Source: Cyanoderma ruficeps
Taxonomy: Eukaryota; Chordata; Aves; Passeriformes; Timaliidae
DNA length: 64,000 nucleotides
Reading direction: 5' to 3'
Assembly: GCA_008694505.1 (NCBI GenBank)
Contig: VZDJ01007753.1
Location: forward strand, 15,473,003-15,537,002
Shown: in pieces, positions 1-13,700 of the stretch
Layout: every line of letters starts with the position of its first letter
Numbering within the stretch: the stretch's first letter is position 1
Position numbers and translations under genes: made by a program
Notes under the pieces: model-generated
What the model was told of the DNA's origin: nothing
Databases searched by the model: none
Seen by the model: the letters and a program-made list of their open reading frames with translations, nothing else

Positions 1-2553
1 TCTTTACTGCAGTGGGCACTTTTGCTGCTTGCTCTGGAATGCAGGAGAGATCAATAATGGGTCAATGGACCCTGGAGGCATCTGCCCATTACCTTACTCC
101 ACGTGTGATCATGCAGAGAGATGATGGTAGGGAGGGGGCTGGCAGACAGGGTTAAATTTCATTGCTGTTTTGTTTCGCTCCTTTGAATGATGCCATTTTA
201 ATATTGATACACTTTGTGCTCATGGTAAAATAGTTAAAGCCCTGAGGCATCAGCCGTGAGCTGATGTTGGTCTGCCCCAGATGATTAATTTGATGTATGG
301 ATCTTTCCCACTGCTCTTGAGTTGCTCAGGCACAATGAGGGAATACTCTGGCTGTGCATGCTGCTGGAAACAGAGGTGTGGGCCAATTGCTTGAAAGCAG
401 GATATATTTTTCCTTTGGGACTTGGTTTTAAAGGAAGACACATATTCAGATTTTGAGGCTTCATGGCGTGGTGTCAACTGCTCTTGCAGAGGAGTTGGTG
501 CAAACCTGAAGTGTAGAGCCAGATTTCTCTGTGTAGTCCCAGCTGGGTCTGCAAATCTCTGCAAGGAGCTGCTTGATCCCAGGAGGGTACCTTCAGAGAG
601 CTCCCATCTTCTCTTGTTATACCATTGGGCTTGAAAGCTGAATTTGCTCAGCACTTGATGGCAGATTTGATTATTCTGCAGTAATTTTATTTAAACTTTG
701 GTTTAGTTTATCTTTTTCTTGCCTGTCCCTCTAAATTGCTCTTTTCTTGTTTTTAAATTTTTTAAAATTCTTTTTCTTGAACTTGTCTTTCATTGCTTTC
801 TCTTTCCCTGTATGTGTGTCTTTTGTCTGAGGCATTTGCTTTGTTGTTCATGGGCGAAGAGGAAACACACCTCATATACGGGCTGTGTATATTCATAAAT
901 AAAAAGCAGGAAATTATTGTTGGTATAGCTGAATTCATAACACTCTAATTCAAGAATCATTTTGCTTTACCATTAATTATGACAGAAAAAGGACTAATAA
1001 TGCATTAGGGTAATTCTATATAAAAATATCTCAATAATTGTGATAATGCCATTAAAACTGTATTACATTTCTTTGCTTCTGTTTGGTTTTCCTGGTGTTA
1101 TGCTCACCCTTATGCTGCTCCTCTGGATCTTAAAGTTTGTTGTTGAGGGTAAATCTTCAGCTTTGTAGCCCTTCTCTGGAAAGAGTATGATGTAGGTTTT
1201 ATTGGATTCTTCCTCCAGGGTTCATCTGGGTAATTTTTTATATGTTTGCTAATATACTTAAACATCTTGTAATTGTACAGTTCCACAATGCTTCTGGAAT
1301 TCACTATATATGGTGTCTTTAATGCATGTTGTATAATTTGTTCTTTGTTTTATTTGCTACCCCTAAAAGCTGTTTTTTTTCAGCTCCAGGTCTGTATTTT
1401 TCCTAATAGACAGTGGGTGGATTGTTTGCAGCGATTTGGTCTCCAATGGCCAGCATGTACCTCCTCTCTTATCATGCCATTCCTGTACTCCTCTGCACTG
1501 CATCCTGCTTCTCCACTTCTCAAGGCCTCTGCTCTCAAACCATGCCTGCATTTTTCTCCACTATGCAGTCGTTAGTTGTAAATATCTCAGTCTACATAAA
1601 ATAGCTGTTGGTCAATGCTGTTTGTATAAAACTATGGTTGTACTCCACGAAAGATAAACAGAAGTAAAATAAATCATCTATAGACACCTGGTCAGTTAGA
1701 GAAGTTGCTATCACAGCTGAACCAAGTAAAACAGAGTTACAAGCAGGTCAAGAAAAGTTCAGAACACATAAACCGAGGAAGCCCAAGGCCTTTGAGACTC
1801 AGGAAAAAGCTTGTGGACTGTTGCTGAAAATGGCAAATCTGGGGCTGTCAGCCAGATACTGATTGAAGAGGGACTGGATCTTGAGAACCTGTGGAGGGGT
1901 GGAGCACAACTGGGGAGCAAGAGATCCCCAAAGCAGGTGCCTTGGCTGGTCTTTCAGGACAAATAGTTGTTCTTTTCTCCTTGTTGATATGCCTGGGACA
2001 GCTGTAACTTTGGGAGATGTCAGCATATGGAAACAGGTCCTTTCCCAAGAATTAACATAGTATGCTGTGATTCTGTAGCGTTTATCCTGGAAAAAGTTGC
2101 ATTCTCTGTCTTGCATGCGAAGCTCTTCAGGTTTTCTCTTGGTCACACCTGGAACCAACTAGATGCTGCTCAATGCTCCATTCCCTAGCCCTTCTCAGTC
2201 TTTCTCGTCTGTCTGATCAGCACGTTTTCTGGTCATTAACTGTCTCAGTGATCCTTTTGTTCCTCCAGCCTACCTATTATCAGTTGCCCATTGCTCTAAC
2301 CCCTGGGGCTGCTGCTCATCTTTGGTATTCCGTGGGTGTTTGCCAAGAGTGCTGAAATAAAATGCAGCTCTGCAACTCCTAGCCCAGATGATTTGATACT
2401 TCATGTAGGTGTATTCCTGGCATTGCTTCTCTGCCCTAGGGAAGTGAGTAGTTTTGGAGAGAGGGAGGGAGAAATGTGCACTCTCTATGTGCCTGTAAAT
2501 GTTATAGTCAGCCGTGAGCCATATGCATGCATGTGTCTGTGTATATACCTGCC

Positions 2554-2575
2554 TATATATATGTGTGTGTGTGTC
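2554..2575. repeat. TA/TG microsatellite
   Basis: A run of about four TA and seven TG units, with TG-rich flanks. An ordinary microsatellite. Confidence 0.85.
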
Positions 2576-4065
2576 TGTACAGGCATTTGTCATCAGTGTC
2601 CTGTCTCTTTTGAAGCTTGTCAGATGTGCAGACTGACAGACATTTCAGTCTGTGTAACAACAGTTGCTGCTTTGCGTGGCTTCGTTTTTCTACCTACCTC
2701 GGCTGCAGGCTGGAGGACAGGTGGAATATTCTGCAATGCAGCAGAGATGGTCTGTCCCTGATTCTGCTAGGACAGGGTTTTATTCCTGGTTTCTCATTCA
2801 TGAGGGGTTTTTTCCCCCTCTCCTGGCTTTGATGTGTTGAATGGGGTTGTTTTGAAGGTGAAGTTCCTGCTGAATCACTGGTGACTAGGTAGCCATGAGC
2901 CATAACTATTAACTGGAAACATTGTCATCTTCCTTGCAACTGTAATGATTCCCAGTTAGTAAGCTGGTTTAAATTTCATGGTTTTCCTCTGAGGCCTTTT
3001 TTCCCCCTCTGCTTTCCCTACATGCACTTCTTGCCCAAGTCTTTCACAATCTATGTCTGTCTTAGCTCTTTGCCTCCCAGAAAAGATGCCTCTTTATTGT
3101 GCAGCTCTGTAAAAAGTCGTCACTCTCCTGAGGGCACTACTGCCATGTCTCTGGCTCCAGTGTGGCTCCTCTGGAGTTGTGTACAACCTAGCCAGTGGGA
3201 GACAGGACCCAGGCTGTCTTTCCTCTCTGCATGCATTTCATGCAAAATGTTTTCCTGAGTCATCACCCTGCCTTACATTTGCCCAGTGTCAGAAGGGTTG
3301 CCAATTTTAAAAATCCTCCTCCTCTTCTTCCTCTGCCTCCTTAAAAATAGACCTTGAAATAGCATGAAAACCTCCAATGGTAGGTTAAGGATTTTCCACA
3401 TGCAATAGTCGCAGGGGGGTGAGGATAGGTTTCTAGCTGGACCTGCTAGAAATCATTGTAGCCAGCCCGTGTGGACAGGCAGCACCTTCACTCTAGGAGG
3501 AGGCAGGAAGGAAAACTTCTGCAGTTTCTCATCTGTGGGTCCTGGTAACGCTGAAACTTCAGTGGTGCCTTGTGGATGCAAGAAGAGAGGCCTGGGTTGA
3601 TCAATGTCACAGTCACAGTCTCTGCTAGTTATTGGATATTTTTATCTGTTCATGTGTCGAGTTTTTTTAAAAGTATTTTTAAAGCATTTTGGGTGCTGTT
3701 TCAGATCTGTGCATCTGTTCTCTGCCATCTGTAGGTTGAGGTTAGAGACACAGCTGGTTGTTTTAAAGATGTAGTCTGGCAGGTGTAAAGGGTCTGCTGA
3801 GAGCAGCCAGTGGAAGCTGTCGGCTGTGCGTGGCAGGAGCTCATGTTGGCTCTTCCTGTCCAGGGCAGGAACTGAGGAGAAGCTTTCTGGGCACTCAGCC
3901 CTGTCCCCTCATCTGCAGCAGGGCCTGTTCAGGTAGACAGGCACAAACCACGTTGGCAGCAGAAGATCATGAGGATGGTAGCATCTGTGCCAGATGACAG
4001 GGAGAGAAAGCTGCCTGTTTTTCTGGATGTCATCAGATCACACAGGTATTGGTGGAGATTTTGCA

Positions 4066-4087
4066 GAGCCTCAGAGCTCTGAGGCTC
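4066..4087. repeat. Perfect 22-bp palindrome
   Basis: The sequence gagcctcagag followed by ctctgaggctc is exactly its own reverse complement, with no spacer. It lies in a deep intron. No function is assigned. Confidence 0.9.
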
Positions 4088-7000
4088 AGTTAGTGTAATG
4101 AACAAAGTGAATTCAGTAGGCTGAAATGGTGGTGAGAATAGAGGCTGCCCTTGTCTGTTTGGGGATTATCCCTATAAACCCTTGTCAGTTCAGCTCTGCT
4201 GCAATTTCCTCTGCTGCTCTCTCCCCTCTCAGTGTGAGTGCACCCTGCTTTAAGATATCTCTGAAAGTCAAATTTCTGGAGGCTGAGAAGAGTCTGGACA
4301 AGTATTTTAAAATGTGTCCTAAAATATGTTCTTCCCTAGGACTGGGCTATTGGAGGCAAGAAATTGGACTTTTGTGTATCACAGTTCTTCCTGTGATTTT
4401 TGCAGCAGAGCCTATTTTGTGATGTGTTTGAGCTCCCACTCCTGCAGATTTGGGGTGCCATGCAGCCTTTTAAATAGAGCCAGTGTATTCCTGGTTGGCA
4501 ATCAGAAATTTCTACGCTATTAGTTTAGTGACACTAAATATATCACTGACTTTCTTTTTCACAGTGGGTTTCTTGTTCAGTATTCCTGCCTTTTCATTAG
4601 CCTGTGTTGGTTTCTGAAGCATGAATTTAGCTGCACCTCTCAGGCTGCCACCTTTTTAGCTCTTTCTATCACAGATTGGTACAGGGAGCTCTGGAGGCTT
4701 TTCTGCTCAGGCAGTGACACCCAGCTCTTAACCTCTCAACAGATAGATCTTTCTTCTCAGCATGCATGTAATTAATACAGTTTGCATAAAAATACCTATT
4801 CAGTTACATAGTCAGTGTGCACATCCTCTCATCACTGTTAACCCACTCCCAGTACTGGCTGTGAATTAAAGAAGCTTTTTGGCAGGAAGAATTGCCACAT
4901 AGAAAATTAACACCAGCTTCTGTAGACACTGCTTTGCTCTGATCAAGCTTCCCATGGCAACCAATGCAGTGTAAAAAAGATTTTGTTCTTATCAAAGTCT
5001 TTTTTTCCCCTCATGCATTTAGTGCATAGGAAGCTACTGCACTCTCATTTGAACAGCTATGTGTGGGGGGAAGAGAGCAAAGTGTGAGCCAGACCTTGAG
5101 AAATGGAGCAATTTTGAAGGGATGGGACTGTTTGCTCTTTTAATTTATTCTTGCAGTGGCATGAAAGGAGTATATTGGGGGGGGGGNGAAAGCTAATGTT
5201 TGTTTTGATGTGTTAATGGACTTTTCTTTCCTCCGTACAGCATCGTCTTTATAGCATAGGCTCCATGCATTTGGGAGAGGAGGACTTGACACATGACCTT
5301 GCCTACAGTCATGTGTCCCATGAGACAGGGCAACGCTGAGTTAGTTGGTAGCTTGGAAAGGAATGCTACTGCAGCCTTTTAATTTTCCCAAACCCCTTGT
5401 GAGGGGAACTTGTAGAGGAAGGCAAAGGGAAAACAGACTTCTGCAGAAATTTTTTTTGTCAGCTTGCTGAGGAAGGAGATGGCTGGGGTAAGGCAGTTGA
5501 TAATAGAGGGATGTTTTGGGAAACAGCAGGACAATGAATAGAGTAAAATGCCCAGAAACTATGATTTGGTAAGTGCAGAAGTGAAGCCAGTAGGGGAAAA
5601 GTCAGAAGTAAAGGTGAGAGGAGCTGCATGGAGTGACCCACTGCCACTGACTTAGTGCATCAGATACTTTGTGTAAATGTGATACTGATGTCTGATTCCT
5701 CTCCACTCCTTATACAATATTTAGCCTAGGAAAATGGCTTAATTTTTATGTTTTGTGGATCTTTTTGTTTTTGCTGGAGCCAACGGAAACTACTGTGACA
5801 TTCTATGCCTACCCCCTTCTTTCTTCTCCCTCTCCCCCCTCCCTCCCTGTTTTTCATCTGCATATATGATGCACAGTTGAGAACATATAAGATAGTGCCT
5901 TCATGGAGGTTTGGAAAGCTCTGCAAGGAACCTTTCTTGTTGGCTGATACAAATGGGCTTCCTGTTGGACAATGCTCATGTTGTCAGTAAAAGCCTGTGA
6001 CACTGCTGTGAGAGCTAATTCTGTCTTTCCCTTGTGTTAACCTGGATGCCCCACAAGAAAGAGGCATACTGGGAAAGATTCCCCAGCCAAGCTGTTTATA
6101 AAAGCTGTGTGCATCAGGAGGGTGTGCTTAATGGTTGTGAGGGGCACCATAGATCCAGAAATGATACCTTTCAATATATGTGCCATTGCCAACGGCCTCT
6201 GAAGGAACCAGCATGCAAACAAACAGGACACTGGGTCACAGCTGGCTGATATATGGTTTGTACAGCAGTAATCCATACAGCAGTGAATAGAGTCTATAAA
6301 GGTCTTGGAAATCAGAATATACTTGTGGATTAAAAAGGTGCTGTGATCATCAAGCCTTGTCTGCAGCTGCAGAGGAATTAGGGTTTGTGCTCAAACAAGA
6401 GTGCTAACAATGCTGATGTTCTCAACAGCTAATGTGTGCCAGGCTCTGTAGGTCTCATGTGAGGTGTTTCTGGAGCCTTTGTTTGCATGTTGGCACTAGC
6501 ATTCAAAAACAGCTCTTCAGACAAAGGTGTCTTGAACACTTGAATTTGTTTTGAAAGCTCCAGTTTGGGAAAGGGGTGGAGGGCACAGAACAGGTGATGT
6601 GACCATTGTGGAACTTTGGGTTTGAAGTACTTTGTCTACAGGCACAGTTGGAAGCTGTGAGTAAAAAGATCAGTGCCCTCTTACCATGCATCCTTTCCTA
6701 TCCCTCGGGCTTAAAATACTGAATGCAGACTTATAAAAAAGCAGACAAAGGTGGAGGATGATTAGATGGGTGTATGCTCTTTGATGCAACTGATTTTCCA
6801 TGGTAGTTATTTTTATTATTTTAACTACTATAAGATTAAACAAGCATGAATGGAAAGGAGTAGATACTTTGATTCTCTCCTGGGCTTGATAGCCTTACTG
6901 GACTAGGAGGCAGTGTGGAGTAGGTGGGTCAGCAACCTGATCATTCAGTGTCTCCATTCCATTTATTTTGCTAGGCTGATTTCCTTTGTTAAGACGGAGC

Positions 7001-7124
7001 ATGTCCAGAGTATAAATGGGCTCTGAACTGACTTATTTAGGAAGCTGCTGCAGGTTCTGCTGGACAGAGCTGTGCTGTGAGTGTCTGAACAGGCGATGGA
7101 GGCCACCCTGTGTCAGGTTCTAGA

Positions 7125-7370
7125 AGAACCCGAGATCATGGACCATTAACTTAACACTGCCATGTCACCAGTAAACCACGCTCCTGTGTCCCACATCTCT
7201 GCATCTTTTAAATACCTCTGGGGTTGGAAATTCAACTACTTCTTTGGGCAGCCTGTTCCAGTGCTTGACAGGCTTTTCCATGAAAAAATATTTCCTAATA
7301 TCCAATCTAAACTTTCCTGATGCAGCTTGAGGCTGTTTCCTAATACTCTGAAGAGATTAAGGAACTAAAA
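7125..7370 (-). mobile_element. CR1 LINE 3' fragment, antisense, degraded
   Basis: It shows the typical reverse-complement CR1 wording: cacatctctgcatcttttaa, ggcagcctgttccagtgctt, tttcctaatatccaatctaa. It is more diverged than the copy at 62296. CR1 is the dominant LINE in birds. Confidence 0.8.
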
Positions 7371-9372
7371 ATAGTATTTGTCTGTTATGAAAATGTGCTC
7401 TTCAGGATGGAATGGACTAGAAACCTTTCCCAGCTTTTTGAGAGGGGGCTAGTTTACAAACTTGGATGCTCCTGACTCCCAGAACAGGATCTGTGCCCCA
7501 CTGTATTATTGATGGTTTGTGGTTTTGCCATTTTGCTGAATAGGGTGACCTTGGAGTTGAATGAAGTCTTCACTGACCTTGTGTGTGGCAGAGAGGAGAG
7601 GAATGGTGGCAAATCAGCATGGGACAGCATTGCAGTAGGATAGCTTTTGTTGGGTAGCAGTTAATTTAAGAAAGCAAGTTCATAAGACTAATTAATCCTG
7701 GCTAAATGGCTTTGTTGGCAAGGTCATAGCTAATTACTAAGTTATGTTAATTGTTAACTGACAAATCAAAGTATCTTCTTTTACTAAGCTTATGAGTTAA
7801 AATTACTATTTCATGGTATGAATCAGTGCTTGCTCACCAGTAAGGAGATACTGTGATTTATCCCTCTACCCCTCCAGTTAGTATTTGTTAATTATGGGTC
7901 CAACTCAGTGAATGAAGCATAGAGTTGTCTTAAGACAAAGTTAAAATACCCACATTTGTGATGGCTGCTCTGGCACTAGGAGCTGTGTGGCTCTCGGAGT
8001 GGTTTGTTGATTTGCGTTGGTGTGTGAGCTGGGACATGGCTCTTACTTCTCCTGTAGGTTCTGGATTTGGCCAAGGTCTGGAGAGGGGGGAGGAAGCCTT
8101 CTAGCACACAGGCTGTTCTAGGGTGCCGCTGAGCTGAAATTCATGATTGTAAGTGGCCAAAAGTTCTGTCCTGTAAGTTAATAATTGCAAAGCCCAGGAC
8201 CGTTGTGGCTCACTGCATTATTCTAGGAAGTGGTTTGTTTGCTTGCCTGGTTTGAAGACCACGGTTTATATTTTGTATCTTTCTTCTGTTTTTAAACTAT
8301 ATTCACTTCTCTGAAGTCCTGTTTCTCTGCTGAGTTCCGTACAATAAAACAGAAACTTAAATTTAAGAGCTGCATAGGAAAGTCTTTGCCAAGATTTCAT
8401 GTCTTCCCTTTATTCTTTCTGGTTTCTTGAAGCTTATTTTAAGCACAATTCATCCTTGTTGTAACTCTGCAGGATTTTGGTCCATTAACCCTATCCGAGT
8501 CCACATAATGGGGTTTTGCTTTGCTTTTCTGATTAGCTGGAAGCTCAGGATTAGATAGATTTTCACATCTGCTAACTTCCTATTTCATATCTTGTGATTT
8601 GCAAGGCTTAACCTTCCCTGACTTGTTGATGGATCACAAACCACCTGCTTCTTGCACTAATCCCTCAGAAATATATAGCATAGCTTTGACTTGGAACTCT
8701 CCAGTTTGGTTCCCCAGGGTAAAAAGTGCTAAAGGATCAATCCTGGTCTGAACAAACTGCTTATCTACACTTTCTCTGCTCTCCCACAAGGTTACATCTC
8801 CAACCACGGCTATCTGCCTTTTAACTGTCAAAAAAGTTTGGTGCCTTGATTATCTTGGCCTTCAGGGTAAGGCATGAGTGGATAGGGGTGTGTGAAATGG
8901 CATGGCTGGAGAGTACACTAGTCTAAAGGAGAAGAAGACATATCCTGTGCTTTGGATGCTGGCTTTGAGCTAGCAATGTTAATGGAGTGTGGCAGGTTCA
9001 GCCAAGGACTCCCAGCTCAAGGTGTTGGTGTGTCCCTCCTCTCTTCTGCCCTCTTTTCCATGTCAAAATTTACATTCCTTCTGGTGTGGCCTGGTCAGAC
9101 CAAGGGAAAGATCAGCTGTCATGGCTAGGTGAGGAGCTGCCAGAGACATAGCAGGGCCCTGTCAACCCTGAGCTATGTGCTGCCTGCTGCTGGGGGTGTG
9201 GAGTGGGGCCTGGAAGGATGTGGCTCCTGTTCTCGGCAGCGTGGTGCCAAGGTGTGATTTGTCCTGTGCATGAGTGTGCACCAGCTGTCCTGAAATATTG
9301 GTGAGGTCTTTAGGTGAGGTTCTGCAGCGCATTTCTGTGATGCCTCAGCTTTTTGCCTTTCTGCTTGGCTGT

Positions 9373-9426
9373 TTCAGGCCAACTCCTCTACTTCTTTACT
9401 TCAGACCAACTCCTCTACTTCTCCTG
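9373..9426. repeat. 27-bp tandem duplication, two copies
   Basis: Two adjacent 27-bp units beginning ttcag.ccaactcctctact differ at a few positions, chiefly near the end of the unit. Probably a local slippage event. Confidence 0.85.
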
Positions 9427-10682
9427 TGTGTCCTGCATGTTTCTCCCAGTTATTGATGTCTGTAGCCTGGCATGTGTTGCAGGCAAACCCCAGCACGATG
9501 GTGATGTCAGTGAAATCCTCAGTGCAGCGAAGGCTGCTGGCAGTGGAGCACGGACATCCTGCAGTGCTCTCCCAACACTGCAACAAGGGAGGAGCTGGGA
9601 CTCTCCAAACTCCAGCAGCGTGTTCTTGTAGAGGAACAGGCAAAACCCGCAGTTTCTATTTTAGAGGTGAAGTGAAAAATAGGGCACAAGGTCACCAGAG
9701 CAATTGCTACTCTGTCTTTTTATTCCTAGAACAGCATATTCTGTTACTGGTTGTTACTGTGCTCTGCTACAAGACAAATACTGTTATATGAAGATTTTAA
9801 AATGGTGTATAGAGTGTTTGTGGGGAGCAGGGAAGGCTGCAGTACCCGTGACTCCCTTTAGTCTAGCTGTGGTGGACTGAGGCACCAAGTACTGTGCTGT
9901 GGGCAAGAGTAGTGGGAGATGGGGTCTTTTCTCCTTTCTTCCTGTCCCCAGTCAGCAATAGAGGTGTTTTGCTCCCAGTGGAGGTGATTATATTGCTTAC
10001 TAGGAGCTTAGTATTGCTTGCTTTTGCAGTTCATCTTACTGAGACACATCTGCAAGGTCCCTGAGCAAGTTGTTTATGCAGATAGACTTCTAAGGTCAAT
10101 CGTTTTTTGGCACTGTATGTCTCACTTCTCAACCTGCCAGTCACTTCTTGTGCTATATTCAGTGGTTTCTGTCCTGTCTATTGTTAAGGTCAGATACAGA
10201 AATTTAGTGCCTTTAAATTCCTCTCAGCCCCCGGAAATCTTTTCCAAAAGCTCCCCTCTTTCCTTCTTCTCTACCTTCTTACTCTTACACCAGACACACT
10301 GGTTTGGTGCCCAGGGTCACTTTTATGGCAGGGGACATGATCCATTAGGGCTTTGCACAAGCTTTCATGGTCAACTTTTGTGTCCAGTTTGACCAATCAG
10401 ACTCAGGGCTCCTGGAGGGTGGAAAGGTAATTATTTACGGTAGTAGCAAATAATGTTTCTCAGCGTGGGAGAGATTTATGATTTCCCTCTGGACTGTTCT
10501 TTTGCTTTGTGTTTCCTAGTCACCTTCAGCTCAGTCTGAGATTAGGAGATAAAACAGCTTTTTGGGGCTCCTTTTGCTGCTTTTTTTTTGTTTGTTTGTT
10601 TTTCCAGCAAGGATAGCTCTTTGGTTATCTTTATGCATGTGGTGATGTAATCTCTCTTTGTTTTTTTGTTTCCTCCATCTAG

Positions 10683-10745
10683 GTGTGTTGTTGTGCTGTT
10701 CAACCCTAGAAAAAATAAGCAACACCATATTCTAAACAGCTCCAG
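10683..10745 (+). CDS. MAPKBP1: MAPKBP1 exon (first in window), start of WD40 region
   Basis: The acceptor is ctccatctag and the donor is AG|gtgagt. The exon begins with the last base of a split codon, then reads [20 protein letters not shown], and its final AG forms Arg with the next exon. This block is nearly identical to the mammalian protein after its N-terminal ~70 residues. The preceding exon (the block after the basic N-terminus) is not visible in the 10.7 kb upstream, so the intron on the left continues beyond the window. Confidence 0.95.
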
Positions 10746-13700
10746 GTGAGTAAAGATTTAAGCTGGACTTTATTTCTGTGAGGTGAATTCAGAACTTTTA
10801 TGGCTTGACTGAAGTGCAGGAGCTGCTATTGTTCCAGGTTAAATCCCCTCAGTTAGAGATGCCTTGGGGACAGGCTGCCTGCTGCTTTGACTCCAGCTCC
10901 TCACATGAGGTGTTATTGCTGACAAAGTATCACGTCATAAACATTGTGATCCCAAGAGGATCTGCTAATGGTCATGACATGGAGGGGATCTTACTACAGC
11001 TCCATGCTATGTGACTTTTTTTCTCCACCTAAAATGATGACCTCATTATTAAAGTCACCAATGTGACGCAGTCCTGCACCTGGAATAAAGGTGCACTGAT
11101 AAACCTCAACTTTTGGAGCTTTTCTGCTACTGTAGGTTACTGTTTGAGACTTGGGCAGCAAGGAACCCTCCCATGGCAAAGCAAAACCATTATGTCAGGC
11201 TGTTATGGGTGACTTCAGCATCTTTGCAGTTTGTCCCAACCTACTCCCCAGTTGTGATGTATTGAAATGAAGTCATGTGTTGGAAATGTTTCTCAGTGTT
11301 ATTTTCTCTGTTTTAGGAAAACAATTACAGCACTTGCTTTCTCTCCAGATGGAAAATATTTGGTTACAGGAGAGGTAAGTGTGAGACGAGAGAGGGCTCA
11401 CCTTGTCCATCACATTTTGAACCAGGGCAGAGGGGCTTAGAAGAAACAGACTGTTTTCAGACAGAGAAGTGAGTTTCAGTGTTGCCTCACTGTTCAGTGG
11501 ACCTGCTGAGCACTGGGTGCTCCTCCTGGGAGCTTTTCAACACATCAGCTTGGGGGATGGGTCTTCTGGGGTGGCATCTGTGGGCTGAAGGTAGAGTGAA
11601 AAGAAGCAAAAGAACACACAGCCGTCATTCTCTCTAGCATCAATGAAGAGTACTTGGATGGTCCTGAATCTTGGCCTGAGTGTAGCATTGTCCCTTTAGG
11701 ATTTCAGGAAGTAACTGAAGCCAGAAACAGTATTGCAGGAAAAATGAAAAGTGCATGTGGAATGGAGTTTTAGGCATAGTCACAGAAGATGCTGGTGCCT
11801 GTGGTTTGGCTTTGTTTGTTTGGCTGGGGGCAACAATTGCTTCCTCTTTCCCAACATGCCCAAAGGGAAGAATAAGGATGAGTACACTGTATGTCTGTTC
11901 TGCATTAGAAGTTCAAGACATGAGCTGTGTCATGAGGCTGGAATTGCTGGATGTTAAAAATCCACAGAAATGCTGACCTCTGTATGGTCGGGCTCAGTTT
12001 GCTCTTGTGTGTGATTAATGGCAGTTTACCACTAGCTCTGTGCCTCTTGTCCTGTGTTGGAGCTGCCGAGGTGGAGACTGTTCAGTCCAGAGGTCCCTAG
12101 TGTGATCTCTGTGATGGCAGCTGCCATGTCACCAGGTGGCTCCAAAGCTGGGCCTGGATCCTGGATGGATCAGACCAAGGGTAGAAAAAAGAGTGGGGTT
12201 TTTTTTGATGGAGGCCCCCACGACAGAAAAAGTTAGCTTAATTTTTCCATCATTAGATGTTGTCATTAGTTTTTTAGTGAAAACGTGATGTTTTATAGCT
12301 CATAGTGTTCGGGTCTGATGATTCTGGTGCTTTCTTTTATTTTCCTTTTTTTTTTAAATTTCTGGTACTCAATGCTTTTCATGTAGGGTAAGAAAAATGG
12401 TAAAAAATAAAGCGGGAACTTTTCTCACTAACAAACTTTTCTGTTAGAAAATTCATTGGGGTAAATGGCAAATTAAAATTATTAAAAAAACAACCTGTTC
12501 AAGTTATACTTGAACTTTGTAGAGGTTTTGTTGTTATTCTTGTTGTGGGGTTTTTTTGAGGGGGGGTTGTGTTGGTTTTTTTGTTGTCTTTTTTCCTCCT
12601 TGTTGCAAAACATGTCTCCTCTTGTCCTGTTGTAAAACCATCTTTTTTTCCAGTATCCTCCCACGTGTCTGAGATTTGAATTATTGCTTAGTGTAGCAGT
12701 GTCCCCTGCTGGTGTCAGCAGTCGTGTCTTAGTTCAACCTCTGTCCCACAGGGAAATGCTTTCTGAGTTTACTTTGTCAAGCTCCCTTGTAGCTGCATTA
12801 TGCTAATTCTGCCTAATAACACCTTAGTTTTCTGCATGGCTGGCTTTCCAGGGAGGAGAGCATGGAGGCTAATCCTTGGCTGCCATACATATTAAATGTC
12901 TTTTACATATTTCAAATTCATAAGAAAACTTTTTTCTTCCCCTTCTTAATTTTTTTTTTAATTTCTCCCCGTGGAGGTGTAGAGTTTTTGTCCATGGGGG
13001 TCACACAGAGCTGCATTTTGGTGAGCATTTCTTAAAAGATGAAATGCAGATTCAGTTTTGTAAGGTCCTGCTAAGTTACTGGGAAATATTTATGTATATA
13101 TATGTGTTTAAGTATAGCAGTTGTTTTGAAGAGCAGCTGATTCAGCTCATTGTAACATCTTGCCAGCCACTCTGAGACCTGAGCTCTGCGTTGCAGAGGG
13201 AGAACTGTACCAACTGCAGTTAAATCTGACCATGGCATTTTTCCAGGCCACAAGCAGTTGCTTAGCAGAGCTTTTGAACAAGGCAATTAAAACATGCACA
13301 ATTTTAAGCTTTTAAAGCTTTGACTTTTACTTCTGATGAGACTTGCCTCTCCCACACAATCAAATTACTAACTTAAAACCAATCAAAAAGATACCATTCT
13401 GCCATGTTGCCATGGATATGTTATCTTACAAGCTACTGTTTTGACAGACTTCAATGTGAAATCATGAGCAGTTACTTGAGTAAGATTTGCCCATCAAGCA
13501 CATTTTTTTGGCCAGTGTTTCAGCTCATCTTGTGCGCCTTGTTTTAATTTGGCTTAATAACAAACAATTAAACAAAATAATAGATTTGTCTGGCAGAAAG
13601 TGCTGAGTTGGCATTTCTGTTTCTCTGGAGAGCAAACTTTAAATGAGAGGCTCCGTTCCTGCCATGTCTTTTTCTCTGCCTGCAGTCTTTTGGGCAGAAT

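Larger units (their letters stand above)
1..10682 (+). other. MAPKBP1: Intronic sequence upstream of the first visible MAPKBP1 exon
   Basis: No coding exon or RNA gene could be supported in these 10.7 kb. Searching by eye for the block expected just before the first visible exon found nothing, so I treat the whole stretch as one long intron continuing leftward. It holds a degraded CR1 fragment near 7125-7370, a 22-bp palindrome at 4066, a TG microsatellite at 2554, a pyrimidine tract at 5811-5850, a G-run with one N at 5187, and a 27-bp tandem duplication at 9373. An unannotated alternative promoter cannot be excluded. Confidence 0.7.

Noticed and set aside
1..10682. Search for the N-terminal MAPKBP1 exons and promoter
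   Set aside because: No sequence resembling the expected N-terminal blocks or a CpG-rich promoter was seen, so no 5' exons are reported here.
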